The notes: generated from the letters alone by a model not told the origin. Shown: positions 11,431 to 22,900, counted from the first letter of the stretch. The stretch: DNA of 28,290 nt from Oppiella nova (GCA_905397405.1 CAJPVJ010000321.1:1-28290), one strand, 5' to 3'. Program-made: numbers and translations.

Positions 11431-11664
11431 GTGTCTTCTTGTAGAGGAGAATCTCGAACTGTTCCATACAGTGGTTGTCGAGCGAGGACTCGATCCTGGA
11501 GATGGTGTTCCTGTCGGTCATCTCGCCGTACATAAAGCTACAGCGGGTGCTCTTCTGCATGACTTCGGCCCTGTTATAGCCGGAGATCTTGCAGAAGGAC
11601 TCGGAGCAGTACACGATCGGGTAGTCGACGATCTGTGCATTTGCCAGGAGGAAACTGCTATCGG
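11431..11664 (-). CDS. eag: Internal exon of an ether-a-go-go (Kv10) potassium channel: PAS domain core
   Basis: The translation contains [38 protein letters not shown] and [10 protein letters not shown]. These are hallmark segments of the eag-type PAS domain of KCNH channels, which packs against the cytoplasmic cyclic-nucleotide-binding homology domain and slows channel gating. NAQIVD and FMYGE point to Eag (Kv10) rather than Erg or Elk. On the minus strand the exon follows ttttgacag and ends before GTAAGT. It carries two bases of a split codon (CC, probably Pro), 77 codons and a final C, so it is 234 bp and phase 1-1. It matches roughly residues 27-103 of human Kv10.1. It is not a whole gene: the PAS-cap exon, transmembrane segments and pore are absent. 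Third positions are G or C in 64 of 77 codons, in striking contrast to the AT-rich flanks. The frame has no stop or frameshift, so it appears functional. Confidence 0.95.
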
Positions 11665-13050
11665 CTGTCAAAACACAATACAATTACTAATTAATATTGA
11701 CCAAAATTGTATGATCTTTTCAAAGCGTTTCTATTTTTAGTTCAGTGTCTGTGCATAACTGCTATATATGTTTGCTATGATAGTATAGTTACATAAAATC
11801 AATGAAACTAATGCTCTAATGCTTTGTTTTCATGTCCACAATTCGTAATTAGATATCTGGGACCTTAAATCCGTCTTACATTCATACAGTGCATAAAGCA
11901 CTGGATATACGGCATATACGGCACTCAAGTGACACATTCTTCCGTCCAAAATAGGATTATTAAATGTCAATCGTATCGTATTTATCGCAAACCATATGAG
12001 ACATACATTTCTATTAACCATTTCTATAATTTCTACATTTTCCAAGACTTCATCATTTAGAAATATTGTCTAACCACCTATCAAACAGTTGTTTTGCAAA
12101 ATCAAGTTTTAGATTATAAAATCTTTAATTATTACAACTTTGCAGTGATAAAACAAAATAATAAATTTAATTTTCCAGCTTATATCGTATAGAGAATATT
12201 TACGGTTTTGTTTGAATTTTTCAAAATATTAGCGTTGCTATCATTTCTACAAATTTTCATAAATACAATAATTATATTAAATGGTTTAATAACTCGATAG
12301 CAAAACAGGTTTCAAAAGAGTTTATTTGTTTACACAAAAGCAGTAGAATATTATGAAATACAGAATCTGAATATTTATTTGAATCTAATTTGCATTTGTA
12401 TATTATTTTCTAGATATACTGTACAGTATGTATAATATTATAATTAAAAACAAAAAGCATTGAGATAACATAAACATAAAACAAAGTGTTTTGTGTAAAA
12501 GATTTTGGTCTCAAATGAATAGAGAATTTTCTAAACTTTGAAAAGAAAATATTTGCGTTTAATTTACAAATTGTAATCAATATATGGAGAGAAGAAAGTA
12601 ATAAAAAGCTATGAAATAAAGAAACAGAAATGAAATGAAAAGGAAAAGGGATTTCATTTGATGACTGAAACAAAACTGTGTTTTACTTCAAATGAATAAC
12701 TAGTGTAGCATTTGTTATGCATATTATATAATATGCTTCAGTTATATATAGCATTAAATAGCATATTAAGAAACATTACTTTGTTTTATCTGTAGAAACA
12801 GTTCTGTTATGAGATTAAAATACCGAAAAAAGTGTTGCGATTATTATTATTATGAGTTATGATTGTATTGTTTTCTAGACATTGAAACACTAGCTGTAAG
12901 GGTGTAGTGGAGCAGGCGCTCAGGATGGTATGGTATAGTGGTAGTATTACTATAGTTCATAAAGATAATGTTAAAGAAAGAGATTGTAAATTTTGTTAAA
13001 GAACGTAAAAGAGAGTTTACATAATAAATTCCATAAAAGAGATTTTTTAC
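11665..13050. other. AT-rich non-coding stretch upstream of the PAS exon
   Basis: This is intron upstream of the PAS exon on the minus strand. The sequence just before the exon (tattgtgttttgacag) is a good acceptor. No upstream eag exon was recognised. There is an 18-bp perfect palindrome at 12719-12736 and a slightly GC-richer patch at about 12897-12945 with splice-like words, but no convincing coding frame. Confidence 0.6.
12719..12736 (+). other. 18-bp perfect AT-rich palindrome
   Basis: The sequence gcatattatataatatgc equals its own reverse complement. In such AT-rich DNA, palindromes of this kind arise readily, so no function is implied. Confidence 0.6.
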
Positions 13051-13449
13051 TTTTGGGATTCTTAACAGTAATGGTTTTCGGGATTTTTTCCAAGAAATTT
13101 CTCTATTAAAGTCTAATCATTCCGAAGCATAAAATGTGATAATTTTATCGAAACTTAATTGAGAAAAAGAGATAACTTTCTAATCTTAAAGTAAATGAAA
13201 CCTTAATTTAAAATGCAATTATTTACTTAATGATAAAAATAATATTCGAGGGAATTATAGCTGTTTTATTAATTTTTAAATTAAATAAAACATAAGAAAA
13301 TTAAATATTAAATATTCATTCATAAGATATGAGTAATTAAAATAAATTCTTAACCTAAACATTTCTTAATATAATTAAATTAAAATATTGCCCTATGTTT
13401 ATATTTTTGTTAATTAAAAAATTTTAAATTGCAATTTATTGTTTAAAAA
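13051..13449 (+). repeat. Direct repeat, copy 1 (about 400 bp)
   Basis: This segment starts at ttttgggattcttaac and matches 13578-13979 with a handful of differences (for example gtctaatc against gtgtaatc, a one-base change in an A run, a two-base insertion near ttatagct, and cattcataag against catttataag), about 98% identity. It is AT-rich with no coding frame. The copies are separated by 128 unique bases (13450-13577). It may be a real tandem duplication, or two haplotypes placed side by side by the assembler. Confidence 0.93.
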
Positions 13450-13577
13450 CCTACCATACCATATCACCATCATAATGATATCAAGTATTTCTATTACAAT
13501 TTCTTTCTCTAACATTTAAAACAATTTCTTGCATTTTCTCTCAAATGTATTATTTAAGGTATTTTCTCTAAAAAATG

Positions 13578-13979
13578 TTTTGGGATTCTTAACAGTAATG
13601 GTTTTCGGGATTTTTTCCAAGAAATTTCTCTATTAAAGTGTAATCATTCCGAAGCATAAAATGTGAACATTTTTATCGAAACTTAATTGAGAAAAGAGAT
13701 AACTTTCTAATCTTAAAGTAAATGAAACCTTAATTTAAAATGCAATTATTTACTTAATGATAAAAATAATATTCGAGGGAATTATAGCTATGTTTTTATT
13801 AATTTTTAAATTAAATAAAACATAAGAAAATTAAATATTAAATATTCATTTATAAGATATGAGTAATTAAAATAAATTCTTAACCTAAACATTTCTTAAT
13901 ATAATTAAATTAAAATATTGCCCTATGTTTATATTTTTGTTAATTAAAAAATTTTAAATTGCAATTTATTGTTTAAAAA
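13578..13979 (+). repeat. Direct repeat, copy 2 (about 400 bp)
   Basis: This is the second copy of 13051-13449, about 98% identical and offset by 527-530 bases. Its last 127 bases are repeated again exactly at 13980-14106. The nesting with exact 127-bp duplications marks this stretch as one to distrust until checked with long reads. Confidence 0.93.
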
Positions 13980-14106
13980 ATAAGATATGAGTAATTAAAA
14001 TAAATTCTTAACCTAAACATTTCTTAATATAATTAAATTAAAATATTGCCCTATGTTTATATTTTTGTTAATTAAAAAATTTTAAATTGCAATTTATTGT
14101 TTAAAA
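13852..14106 (+). repeat. Exact 127-bp duplication with a 1-base spacer (first)
   Basis: Positions 13852-13978 and 13980-14106 are identical over 127 bases and separated by a single A (13979). The match ends on both sides at a mismatch (t against a on the left, a against t on the right). A second, unrelated duplication 250 bases away has the same length and the same 1-base spacer. Two perfect repeats of 127 bases suggest contigs joined without merging a shared 127-mer. Confidence 0.95.
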
Positions 14107-14231
14107 TTAAATTAAACCTTTTTTAGATTTAATAGTATTTATTAGGTTTTTCTAAATAATAAAATTAACCTTTTCTTTTATTTATACAACTGATTTTGTG
14201 CATAAAAGTAAAATATGTGAATATATTTCCT

Positions 14232-14486
14232 ATGTTTATAATAATTATATTACATAAAAGGTATAGAAAGGCGTTTGTATAGAATTTGTATTGCATTAGT
14301 ATAGCATTGATTTGCTTAATAATCTAATTTAAAAACTCTTTTAAAGCACTAATGCCTCAATGTTTATAATAATTATATTACATAAAAGGTATAGAAAGGC
14401 GTTTGTATAGAATTTGTATTGCATTAGTATAGCATTGATTTGCTTAATAATCTAATTTAAAAACTCTTTTAAAGCACTAATGCCTC
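14232..14486 (+). repeat. Exact 127-bp duplication with a 1-base spacer (second)
   Basis: Positions 14232-14358 and 14360-14486 are identical over 127 bases, from atgtttataataatta to cactaatgcctc, and separated by a single A (14359). The sequence is unrelated to the first 127-bp pair, yet length and spacing are the same. This points to an assembly cause rather than a biological tandem array. Confidence 0.95.
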
Positions 14487-15524
14487 CGAATGTGATTATA
14501 TATAAATATTTCTATTTTGATTTCTATTTGTTTAGTTTGTATTCGTGTTTTGTGTAAAATCTCCATGTGTTTTGTTTTGTCTTATAAACGAAAATTTAAT
14601 CAAATTTTAAATTTTCTACCGTTCTGAGAAAATAAATATAATTTATGTTTAGTTTTATAGTTTTTGAGTGCATATCGTCTGAACGCTATTCATAATCTAC
14701 GAAAATAAGTATAAATGAATTTTGCTGTTCACCATAAATAAAAAATGTTCGCTAACTGTAAGAAAAAAAGTTTGTTTCGGTCGCAAAACAAAATCGATAA
14801 AATTTTATTATAATTCTGGTTTCGTTCGCTTTTGGAGTAAATATTTATTTGCAATCAATTATTAAAACATCAATTCTTTAATAAACTTTGAGGAGGGGTT
14901 CAACTCATCCATTATTTGAGACCAAAATATTGAAGTCATGATTAGAATATTCTCGTACAACATATTTCTATACACATATACCGTATATAACAGATTTTTG
15001 GCTATGATTTCGTTATTAATATATTTATTTTTTGAGATTAATATAAATCGAAGTTTTTTGCGATAAATTGATGAGAGATGTATGAAAATGCATGATATTT
15101 ACGATCGATTGACAATTAAGTACTCAAGAAATAATTGTAAAAATTTATAAAATACAATAATTATCCCGGAAAATATATCTTAAAGCTGAATTGTGGACAT
15201 ATTTTTTAATGTTATATTTGCAACAAAATTTTGAAATGAGTTTATGGACTGAAAAATTGAATTAGTTTTAATGCTTGTTCATAAAATTGTTGAAATATGG
15301 AGTCGAGTAATGAAATTGATTGCCTGTAAATATGAGCGTTAAGTTTGTATAAAACAATAGTTAAATGAATTCACACTTTATTAGTGATACAAAAGTGGTG
15401 TTTATGTGCGACTAAACCACTCAAATGGTGTGTCTCTGCGCCCACCGGCAGCTGAGCCCTCAATTGATTTCATAATAAATTATTACTAATTGGAAAGAAT
15501 TCTCTATAGATTTGAAATACTAAT
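14487..15524. other. AT-rich non-coding stretch
   Basis: I see no gene here apart from a small GC-rich islet with a short ATG-started frame at 15402-15473, listed separately. The stretch is probably eag intron if the 5' exons lie further to the right. Confidence 0.55.
15402..15473 (-). other. Short ATG-started open frame in a GC islet, identity unknown
   Basis: A complete 23-codon frame runs from ATG to TAA. The middle (about 15429-15460) is much more GC-rich than the flanks and encodes GSAAGGRRDTPFEWFSRT, a protein-like composition. A second short ATG-started frame overlaps it on the plus strand from 15425. I do not recognise either. The GGRR tetrapeptide also occurs at the start of Eag proteins, but the residues after it do not match. 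It could be a small upstream frame, an exon fragment or a conserved non-coding element. Confidence 0.2.
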
Positions 15525-15657
15525 TAAATAAATTTATATCAACACTATTATTATTTACTGTTTTTTGCAAAATTGTCCAGTCTATGTTTGAAATACAAAT
15601 CTAGTATTAAGTATAAAACATACAGTAATCTCAAATTCATGTCATAATGAGAAGAGA
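15525..15657 (+). repeat. 133-bp direct repeat, copy 1
   Basis: This matches 15937-16069 with two substitutions (ccagtctatg against ccagactatg, and cagtaatctc against cagtgatctc). The copies lie 412 bases apart. There is no coding potential. The second copy is fused to an inverted duplicate, described at 15864. Confidence 0.95.
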
Positions 15658-15863
15658 AATGTCATTTATACGTAGGTTTATATAAATTACACATTATATA
15701 GTAAGTCAAACTATAATATTTCATTTGTTTGAGTGCTTTAAAAACCTTAATTAGTATAAAAACATTAAAATTAATTGCTTTTATAAGTAAAATTATTTCA
15801 ATAATTTAAATGTACGAGTGGTGTCAAAATATAATACAATTTTGAACAGTGAGAGTAGTGTGT

Positions 15864-15942
15864 GTGTTTGAGTTTGAGTTTGTATTTTGCTTTCAAGAGT
15901 ATTAATGCTAACTATTAGGCAATATAGTCAATGCAATAAATA
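15864..15942 (+). repeat. Inverted repeat arm A
   Basis: This is the reverse complement of 16305-16377, with one substitution (ctattagg against ctatcagg) and an extra gagttt in this copy. Weaker matching continues a few bases outward, to about 15849 here and about 16385 on the other arm. Its right end overlaps the start of the second 133-bp direct-repeat copy through the shared word taaata, a microhomology junction. Confidence 0.93.
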
Positions 15943-16069
15943 AATTTATATCAACACTATTATTATTTACTGTTTTTTGCAAAATTGTCCAGACTATGTT
16001 TGAAATACAAATCTAGTATTAAGTATAAAACATACAGTGATCTCAAATTCATGTCATAATGAGAAGAGA
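15937..16069 (+). repeat. 133-bp direct repeat, copy 2
   Basis: This is the second copy of 15525-15657 and begins exactly where inverted arm A ends. It finishes in a short GA run (gagagagagagac) where copy 1 continues into unique sequence, so both of its borders sit on simple sequence. Confidence 0.95.
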
Positions 16070-16304
16070 GAGAGAGAGACTATAAAATTGAAGAATTTGT
16101 TAATTTCAGTGAATCGATGGAGAAATCGTTGTTTCGCTCCGTTTTAAGGATTTACAACAAACATTAATTAAAATAAAAGATTTCAGTTGCACTAATACAG
16201 TATAAGATCTTTTCATTAAAATTAAGACTCAATTATTATAAAAATAAAACAATTTAGTTACTAATACAAAGTATTTAAATAATACAATAAATGAAATGAT
16301 ACTG

Positions 16305-16377
16305 TATTTATTGCATTGACTATATTGCCTGATAGTTAGCATTAATACTCTTGAAAGCAAAATACAAACTCAAACAC
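16305..16377 (-). repeat. Inverted repeat arm B
   Basis: This pairs with 15864-15942. Here the repeat is followed by unrelated unique sequence on the left (actg), so it may be the original from which arm A was copied in inverted orientation. Confidence 0.93.
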
Positions 16378-18794
16378 AACTCTCATTTGGAAAATATATT
16401 TATTTGTTGTCTGACATGACATGAGTTATTAGTTCTTTATTTTTATGCATGAATTGAAAATTGAAAATATAATTGAGAGCGAAGTGAAGGCTCACCAGAA
16501 ATGGATCACATTTTTTATTGATTCACATTTGGAGGCAAAACATAACTTTAAGTTAAGGATACGGTAACCATCGGATCAATACATCAATACTTTAATAGTA
16601 AACCAATGGTAGGAATAAATTAAGGGAATTGACTGACAATACAAATGTAATTGTTTTGTATAAATACAGAGAAAGTCTGCAGTTGTGTCGACAGGCAATG
16701 ATATCTCAGTAAATGTAATGAAATAACAATGAATTAGAAAGAAATAAAATACATTGAAATAGAGTTAAATCAATGCATAGTTAATGTTGTTTTCAATTTC
16801 TTGAGTGTATTCGCGAAAATGAATACTTTTTTATTATACAAAAACGCATACAAAAAAGTATTGATTAACACATGAGTTGAACGGAAAACACAGTTAGATA
16901 GGAAAGCCTTACATAAGATTTTTATCTAACTCTCAATCTGTCCGTTGAGAGCATTGAGAAAAATGATATCAAAGACAACAGACTATCACAACGAGTGATA
17001 AATACACTTCAGATGATTAGGTGTTGTGTTAACGAAATAAACGCTTGTGTTTGAGGTTTGCATCAAATTAATAGCTGAATGAATTAATATATCGACGAAA
17101 AAAGCCTAATATGAAAATAAAGTGAAAGAAAACTAATTTCAAAAATCTCCACAAAATTGGCTCAAAGGAGAGAGAGTGTGTAATTCAGTAGATGTTGTTT
17201 GAGTTAACACGAGTTAATACTTGCTTAAACTCAATCATAACATATGTGACTCTATGCACAACATTTCAATAATACTATAGACGGGGAAAAATATGCAAAT
17301 AATAAATAAACTTTTAATCGAAAGTCGACTCAAAATGTCTTTCGCTCTAAGCATGAAAGTTGAGATGAAAACTACGAAAATAAGAGATTTATACTAAATA
17401 TGATATGAAGACTCGGGAAATACGGAAAAAATATATAAACTTATAGTTATATACAAAAGTGAGTGTATAAAAGCAATACAATTGTAAAAAATTGTAAAAA
17501 TAATGAAAGAGAAGACGAATGTTGATAAGAACTAAGGACTGAAAATCGTTTCATCATTTTCTTATAAATTTTTCTATTTTTAAACTTAAATAAAATTTTT
17601 ATCATCAGAGATAAAAATGTGAAGAAAACACTTATATTTGTCTTATATATCATTTGATTTCTATTGTTACTGACGACAAAGGTTTAGAGATTTTTCTTAC
17701 TTTGAATTGAAAGCAAACAATTATATATAAAATGAACTCTCGTTTACGATTAAAAATAGCTAGTAAAAAATTGTACGAAAATTAATACTAACTTAAGACC
17801 ATAAAAAGCATAGACTAACAAAGACCTTAAAAATACTAATGATCTTGTAACAAATATTAATATTATGAATGGAATGTGATTTTAAGGGATTTTTGTGCAA
17901 GAAATTGATATAAAGAGGAATTTGTGTTAGAAATAAATGTTTGTTTTAGTTCCCGAAAGATTACTTTCTGGCAAAACACAGCTCGAGTCATCCAATTGTC
18001 TCATAATTGAACGATTTTCCTCCACATATCTTATAGTCTCTGCCTTTTCTCTCCTCATATCAATCATCTCAATAGAAAGGGGTTGTTTGGCTCCCACTCC
18101 TCTCATCATATCATACAAAAGTGGACACAAACTCCACTTAAACTCAGGAAATGGCAAATTTCAGACACTATTCATAATAGCAAAGCATTTACTATAAATT
18201 AATTCTCAGAGTTATATTGAAACTGTATTTTGAGTTATAAAATATCTTTAGTTTTAGGGATTTAATCAGTTTTTGAGTGATTTTTATTATTAAAATAAAC
18301 CGCTTATCTCTTATTAAACAAAAAAACTATTAAAATTTGTGGATTTAATGCAAACCCAGAGATAATTTAAATCTATTGAGTAATACAGAAATATCTGTTT
18401 TAATATTTTATTTTTGAAGTCAATTCCACTTCATATTAAATCTAATGCATGTTCTTATCAAATGATGTCATGTTTTGGTTTATATTTTGTAATTTTATTG
18501 CACACATAGTGTATTATCAAATTGAAATGTTCAGAGTGGAGTAGATTTTTATGATTTCAAATAACAAATGAAGATTTAATGTCTGAGAATAGTGTCGATT
18601 AGTATGTAATGCACGACACAATCATCTCAATGGTCTAACTATAGTCAATAAAAATGTGCTTTTATTCACAGCATTCTCATCATTCGTATGTCATTTATAT
18701 ATCGATTTCATGTATAGTTTTTCTCAATTAATGAATCAAAACTGAACACAACTGAACCGACTGTTTATTATAGTGAGTGGCCTTAAGGGGTCCG

Positions 18795-18914
18795 TCACTC
18801 AACGCATTTCCCGTATTGTATTGAAAACCTGTCCTTTTCTGAGCCAATATTGCCAGCGATGGTCAATAACACGGCTGCGAGTCGACGATCATTATTACAA
18901 CCATAAGCTCTCAT
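18795..18914 (-). other. 39-codon ATG-started frame in a GC islet, identity unknown
   Basis: The minus strand has a complete frame from ATG (complement of 18912-18914) to TGA (complement of 18795-18797). Its middle reads DRRLAAVLLTIAGNIGSEKD, less AT-driven than other short frames in the window. The islet is bounded by AT-rich DNA. I see no strong donor (the best is CAG followed by GTTTTC) and no homologue. It could be a small exon, a degenerate gene fragment or chance. Confidence 0.22.
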
Positions 18915-19774
18915 AACAACAAATATTATATTGAAATGCTATGCAATAAATAAACGCATAAAACATTTCTCAATACCAAACCAAATTCATTTCTCTTTAC
19001 GATAAGACCATACGATATGGAAATAAAAGTTTTTCAATCAATACTACATTCACTCTCTCATACGATGAGACAAAATGGGAAATACAGTACAAATTATTTT
19101 GCGTTAAATTTTAATGAGAATTACGAGAGAAAAGACAGAATTGTAGCTATTTTTGGCTAAAATGCTAAAAATAAGTGCAAAATAATTCATTAGAGATTAG
19201 ATTCATTATTCAGGATTAATACTCCGTATATGAGTAAATCTCAATACCAAATTGATTATAATTGGTTTAAATACTGAAAGTCATTTGAAGTTTAACGTTC
19301 AAAATGACAGATAAAAGCACAATGAGATGGATAGATAAGGCGGTTAAGCCGACAGTTTTGTAATCCTAAATATCTGATGCCTTCAAAGAAATAACAGATT
19401 TCTGCAAACAGTATATAATATGTAATGCATTATAGAAAAGCAAAAAAGTAGTCATTTTGTCATATTTTCTTTAGTTCACTACATTTATGATTGTATATAT
19501 ATATATTTTATATAAAAATATGTTGTGTTTAGACATGTTTTGCCGAGAGATACAAAGCATTGCAATTGTATTCACATTAATGAACAAAACTTATTGCATC
19601 GCAAAGAATCGGTTCATTTGATTAGATTTAATGCTTAATAAACTGTGAATTGAAATATACTTTTAAATGCGAAAATGCATAAAATATATACATTATGTGC
19701 TATTCTGACAGCAATATAGATATTATATGTTAAGGAATGCTCTCCTAATATGAAAAGCAAACAGAAAAAGAAAT

Positions 19775-19918
19775 TTAAAAATAGCAGCAAACGATTGCAG
19801 AAAAAAGTATTTCTCGGTATAATGACAGAAAAGTGTCGCTACGTCTGCCAGCCCTGCCAGCCCTACCCATCGCCTGCCATCCTTTAATCACTTTCTCATT
19901 GATCCAACAGAAGCTGTG
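19775..19918 (-). other. 47-codon open frame in a GC islet with a good upstream acceptor, identity unknown
   Basis: On the minus strand the frame follows tatttttag, an acceptor-like sequence, and runs to TAA. It includes NEKVIKGWQAMGRAGRAGRR. The repeated Arg-Ala-Gly comes from a 9-bp tandem (gccagccct twice on the plus strand, 19847-19864). A plus-strand frame of 21 codons from ATG at 19822 overlaps it. No recognisable family and no strong downstream donor, so it could only be a terminal exon, a fragment or chance. Confidence 0.2.
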
Positions 19919-22900
19919 CTAAAAATATCTCGATTGCCGACAATAATCAAAACGAATGCATTTTCTCCCACTTGTATTCAGTGTTTGTGTTTGTGTTTCA
20001 GTTTGTGATTTGAAACTCTAAAAGAAACGCTCAGTTATTGCAACACAAACTGGTAATTAAAGTGTTGAGAAGTGTTTTTCTGGTTTTTCACTCTCTATTC
20101 TCGTATTTATGACATAATTTATATGACTATTGCTATCATTTGGAAAAATCTTGCAAAGTTTATGCTATCAATGACTTTCTCTGAAAACTGCATAAAAATA
20201 CAATTAAAGTGGAATTTATAACAAATTTATTATTTCTGACAGAACTAGTCATTCAAATGATATTTATATGAATATTATTTACTTTTATTATTAGTTTTAA
20301 ATAATAAATACTTGGGGCTACATGTAATCAAAGAATGTATGAACTTTATGAGATATTCTTGCAACCAACATATTGTATCTATAATTATATTTTATTCATT
20401 CATTTAATAACTGTATATTAAATTTTAAAATTTCTTATTTGCCTTAACTATAATCCAAATATCATATCATATTTGTGAACGAATTTATAATAGTGTTGCT
20501 TCAATTCATATGCAAATGAATGCAAAAATAATATCCAGAATTTCAAACAATTTCATTATTTATGATGTTTATCTAAAAATATTAAAAATAAGCATTAAGA
20601 ATATTTACGGTAATATCTATATTTAGAGTAACTTTTGTCAAATTAATTCAACTCTTTCTTTATGCGATATTTTCCCTATTTTTTGTTGAACACTAATTAC
20701 AAAAAAACGTTATCATTACTTTAAATGATATTATTATGAAATACAATCCAAATAAAACATAAGAATTAGTTGTGTTTGCATTTGTAGAGCAAACAAATTA
20801 CTCTAATTTTAGTCCTACTGTGAAGATAAATATATAATAAAGTAATCATTTGCAACAAATTCGGCATATAATTTATACAGTTTTACTTATATTTCATCTC
20901 TTATTTAAATTACACTTAATGTGCACAAAATATTGCATTTTATTTCATAATATAAGTCATAAATACTAGCGAGATAATCATTTTTATTAAAATATTATAG
21001 CAATTGAAGAGATTTTTAATTAATGACTCGAAATGAATGGCAATTTGGTTGCAGAACAGCTCCGAGTCTTTTCTTTAATTGACTTTTGCTTTAAAAAAAT
21101 TATTTTTGGTATATAATTGAATCCAGTTTTTCTAACGCATATAACTGTCACCGGGAATACCCTTTTTTGATGTAGTGTTGAGGTCAACATGTTTGATAAA
21201 TTGAATGCATTATAATAAACATAATATGTTTCAAGAAATTCTAAATTATTGACCAAATTATCGACAAAAATGTAATAAAATATATTCAAAAAGACTTGTA
21301 ATTTAATATAACATGAAAATATAATATAAGTTATTAAAAGGGCAAATAACCAGTGAAGATAAAATAAAATTCATGTTTTGTTCATTTACTTGTCAATTAT
21401 AAAATAAAATAAAATAAATAGATTGTAATTAAAATTACTCCATGCGCATTTAAATGAATTGTAATTAAATGTTATGTATAATTATTAATGTAAATATATT
21501 TCATTGAAATAAGGATTAACATTAATAATAAATTCTGATTCAAATACTAGTAAAAACATTAATGAACATATTCTGTTAGACATAATTTATAAGTTATATT
21601 TTTATTAAACACATAACTATCTTATTCTATAACTAAATTTAACAATTAATGCTAAATATCCCATTTTAGTTATCAACACTTTTTTAATTAGTATTTATAA
21701 TATTTTATATTTAACTCTATATAATAGGAAAATATTAAACTTTCATAAAAGTATAAGTAAAATCTAAATTTAATTTAATATTACTTTACAGTATAATTGT
21801 TTAACTTTTTAATTTTTGCATTTGAGCATAATTATTTTTTATATAAAATACAAAATAATTAGTATTGATATAATGGTATAAAGATTTAAAAAGTCAATTG
21901 TATAGAACATACGTTATATATAACAGAACATTAGTATATATTAATAGATATAAAAAGTAAAACATGATGACCAATAGATGATTATATGAAACATTAAATT
22001 AATTTGCCATTAAGTCGACTCCTCGGTCACGCTTACACCGAGACTCAGGTAACATTAAAAGCCATTCTCATAACTGCATAAAAGCTGTTCTCTTAAACAT
22101 TATTAAGAATCGATTTGGAAATTATTAGTCTCTTATTCCATAACATAGGAACACATTTGATTCAAATATAATTTGCTTTCAGTAATTACTTATGAGTTTA
22201 GATATTTTCAAATAAATACCACATCATAGCATAACTTATAGACTGAATGATTGATCAGTGCTTGAATGAATAGTTTAGGTTTTATTAAACTCTCTTGATG
22301 ATATTAAAAAACTCGGAAATAAAACAAAACAAATGAGTTCTTAATAATCTTTTTACAATAAAACATTGAATTATTCATTTCTTATAAACATATACATTGT
22401 AGTATTACTAGTAATGTAGTAATAAAATCTTAAATATGGAAATAAAATTCAATTTAAGTCTAATTTTTTTGAACTAAACATTTAATACTTAAGAGGTTTG
22501 AAAAATTTATACGAAATCTAAAATTAATATAGAGTAAATTATTCAAACATATGAATGAGAGGTTTAAAATGTGTTTTTTGGTTGCTTTCAATATACGGTA
22601 AATTCAAATTTGATTTTCATTGCATTTAACACTTTGTTAGCAATTTCTTACTACTGGAGTATATTTATTCAACCCTAATATAAATTGAAAATCGTGTAGT
22701 TATAGTGTTGATACACTGTAGTTGCACTGTACCTCATCTGGTATTTAAGACAAAATTCTCAATCAATTCATTTGTGAATATATTAGACACGACTCGCAGA
22801 CATATATTTTGGAGAAAACTATCAAAATTAATCACAAAAGACTTAATAGTATTGGTTATAAAACTCAACACTTCTTTGCTATTCTTTATGAATGATATAT

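Noticed and set aside
11471-11740. 89-codon plus-strand frame over the PAS exon
   Set aside because: It is the antisense of the eag exon. The minus strand carries clear Eag motifs and matching splice sites.
12890-12945. Tiny exon-like segment between ttttctag and gtaagg
   Set aside because: Seventeen bases on the strand opposite to eag with no partner exons; splice words of this kind occur by chance.
15402-15473. Eag N-terminal exon, because of the GGRR word
   Set aside because: The residues after GGRR do not match the conserved cap sequence, and the frame stops after seven more positions past the islet without a donor.
17927-18197. Overlapping frames on both strands, the minus one with a charged helix-like stretch
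   Set aside because: The minus frame starts at TTG two codons after a stop and has no acceptor; neither frame shows a known domain. It may deserve a database search but I cannot support it.
22014-22049. Micro-exon or small hairpin (ctcggt/accgag) with splice-like words on both strands
   Set aside because: Only 6 bp of stem, stops in the minus frames upstream, and a weak acceptor on the plus strand.
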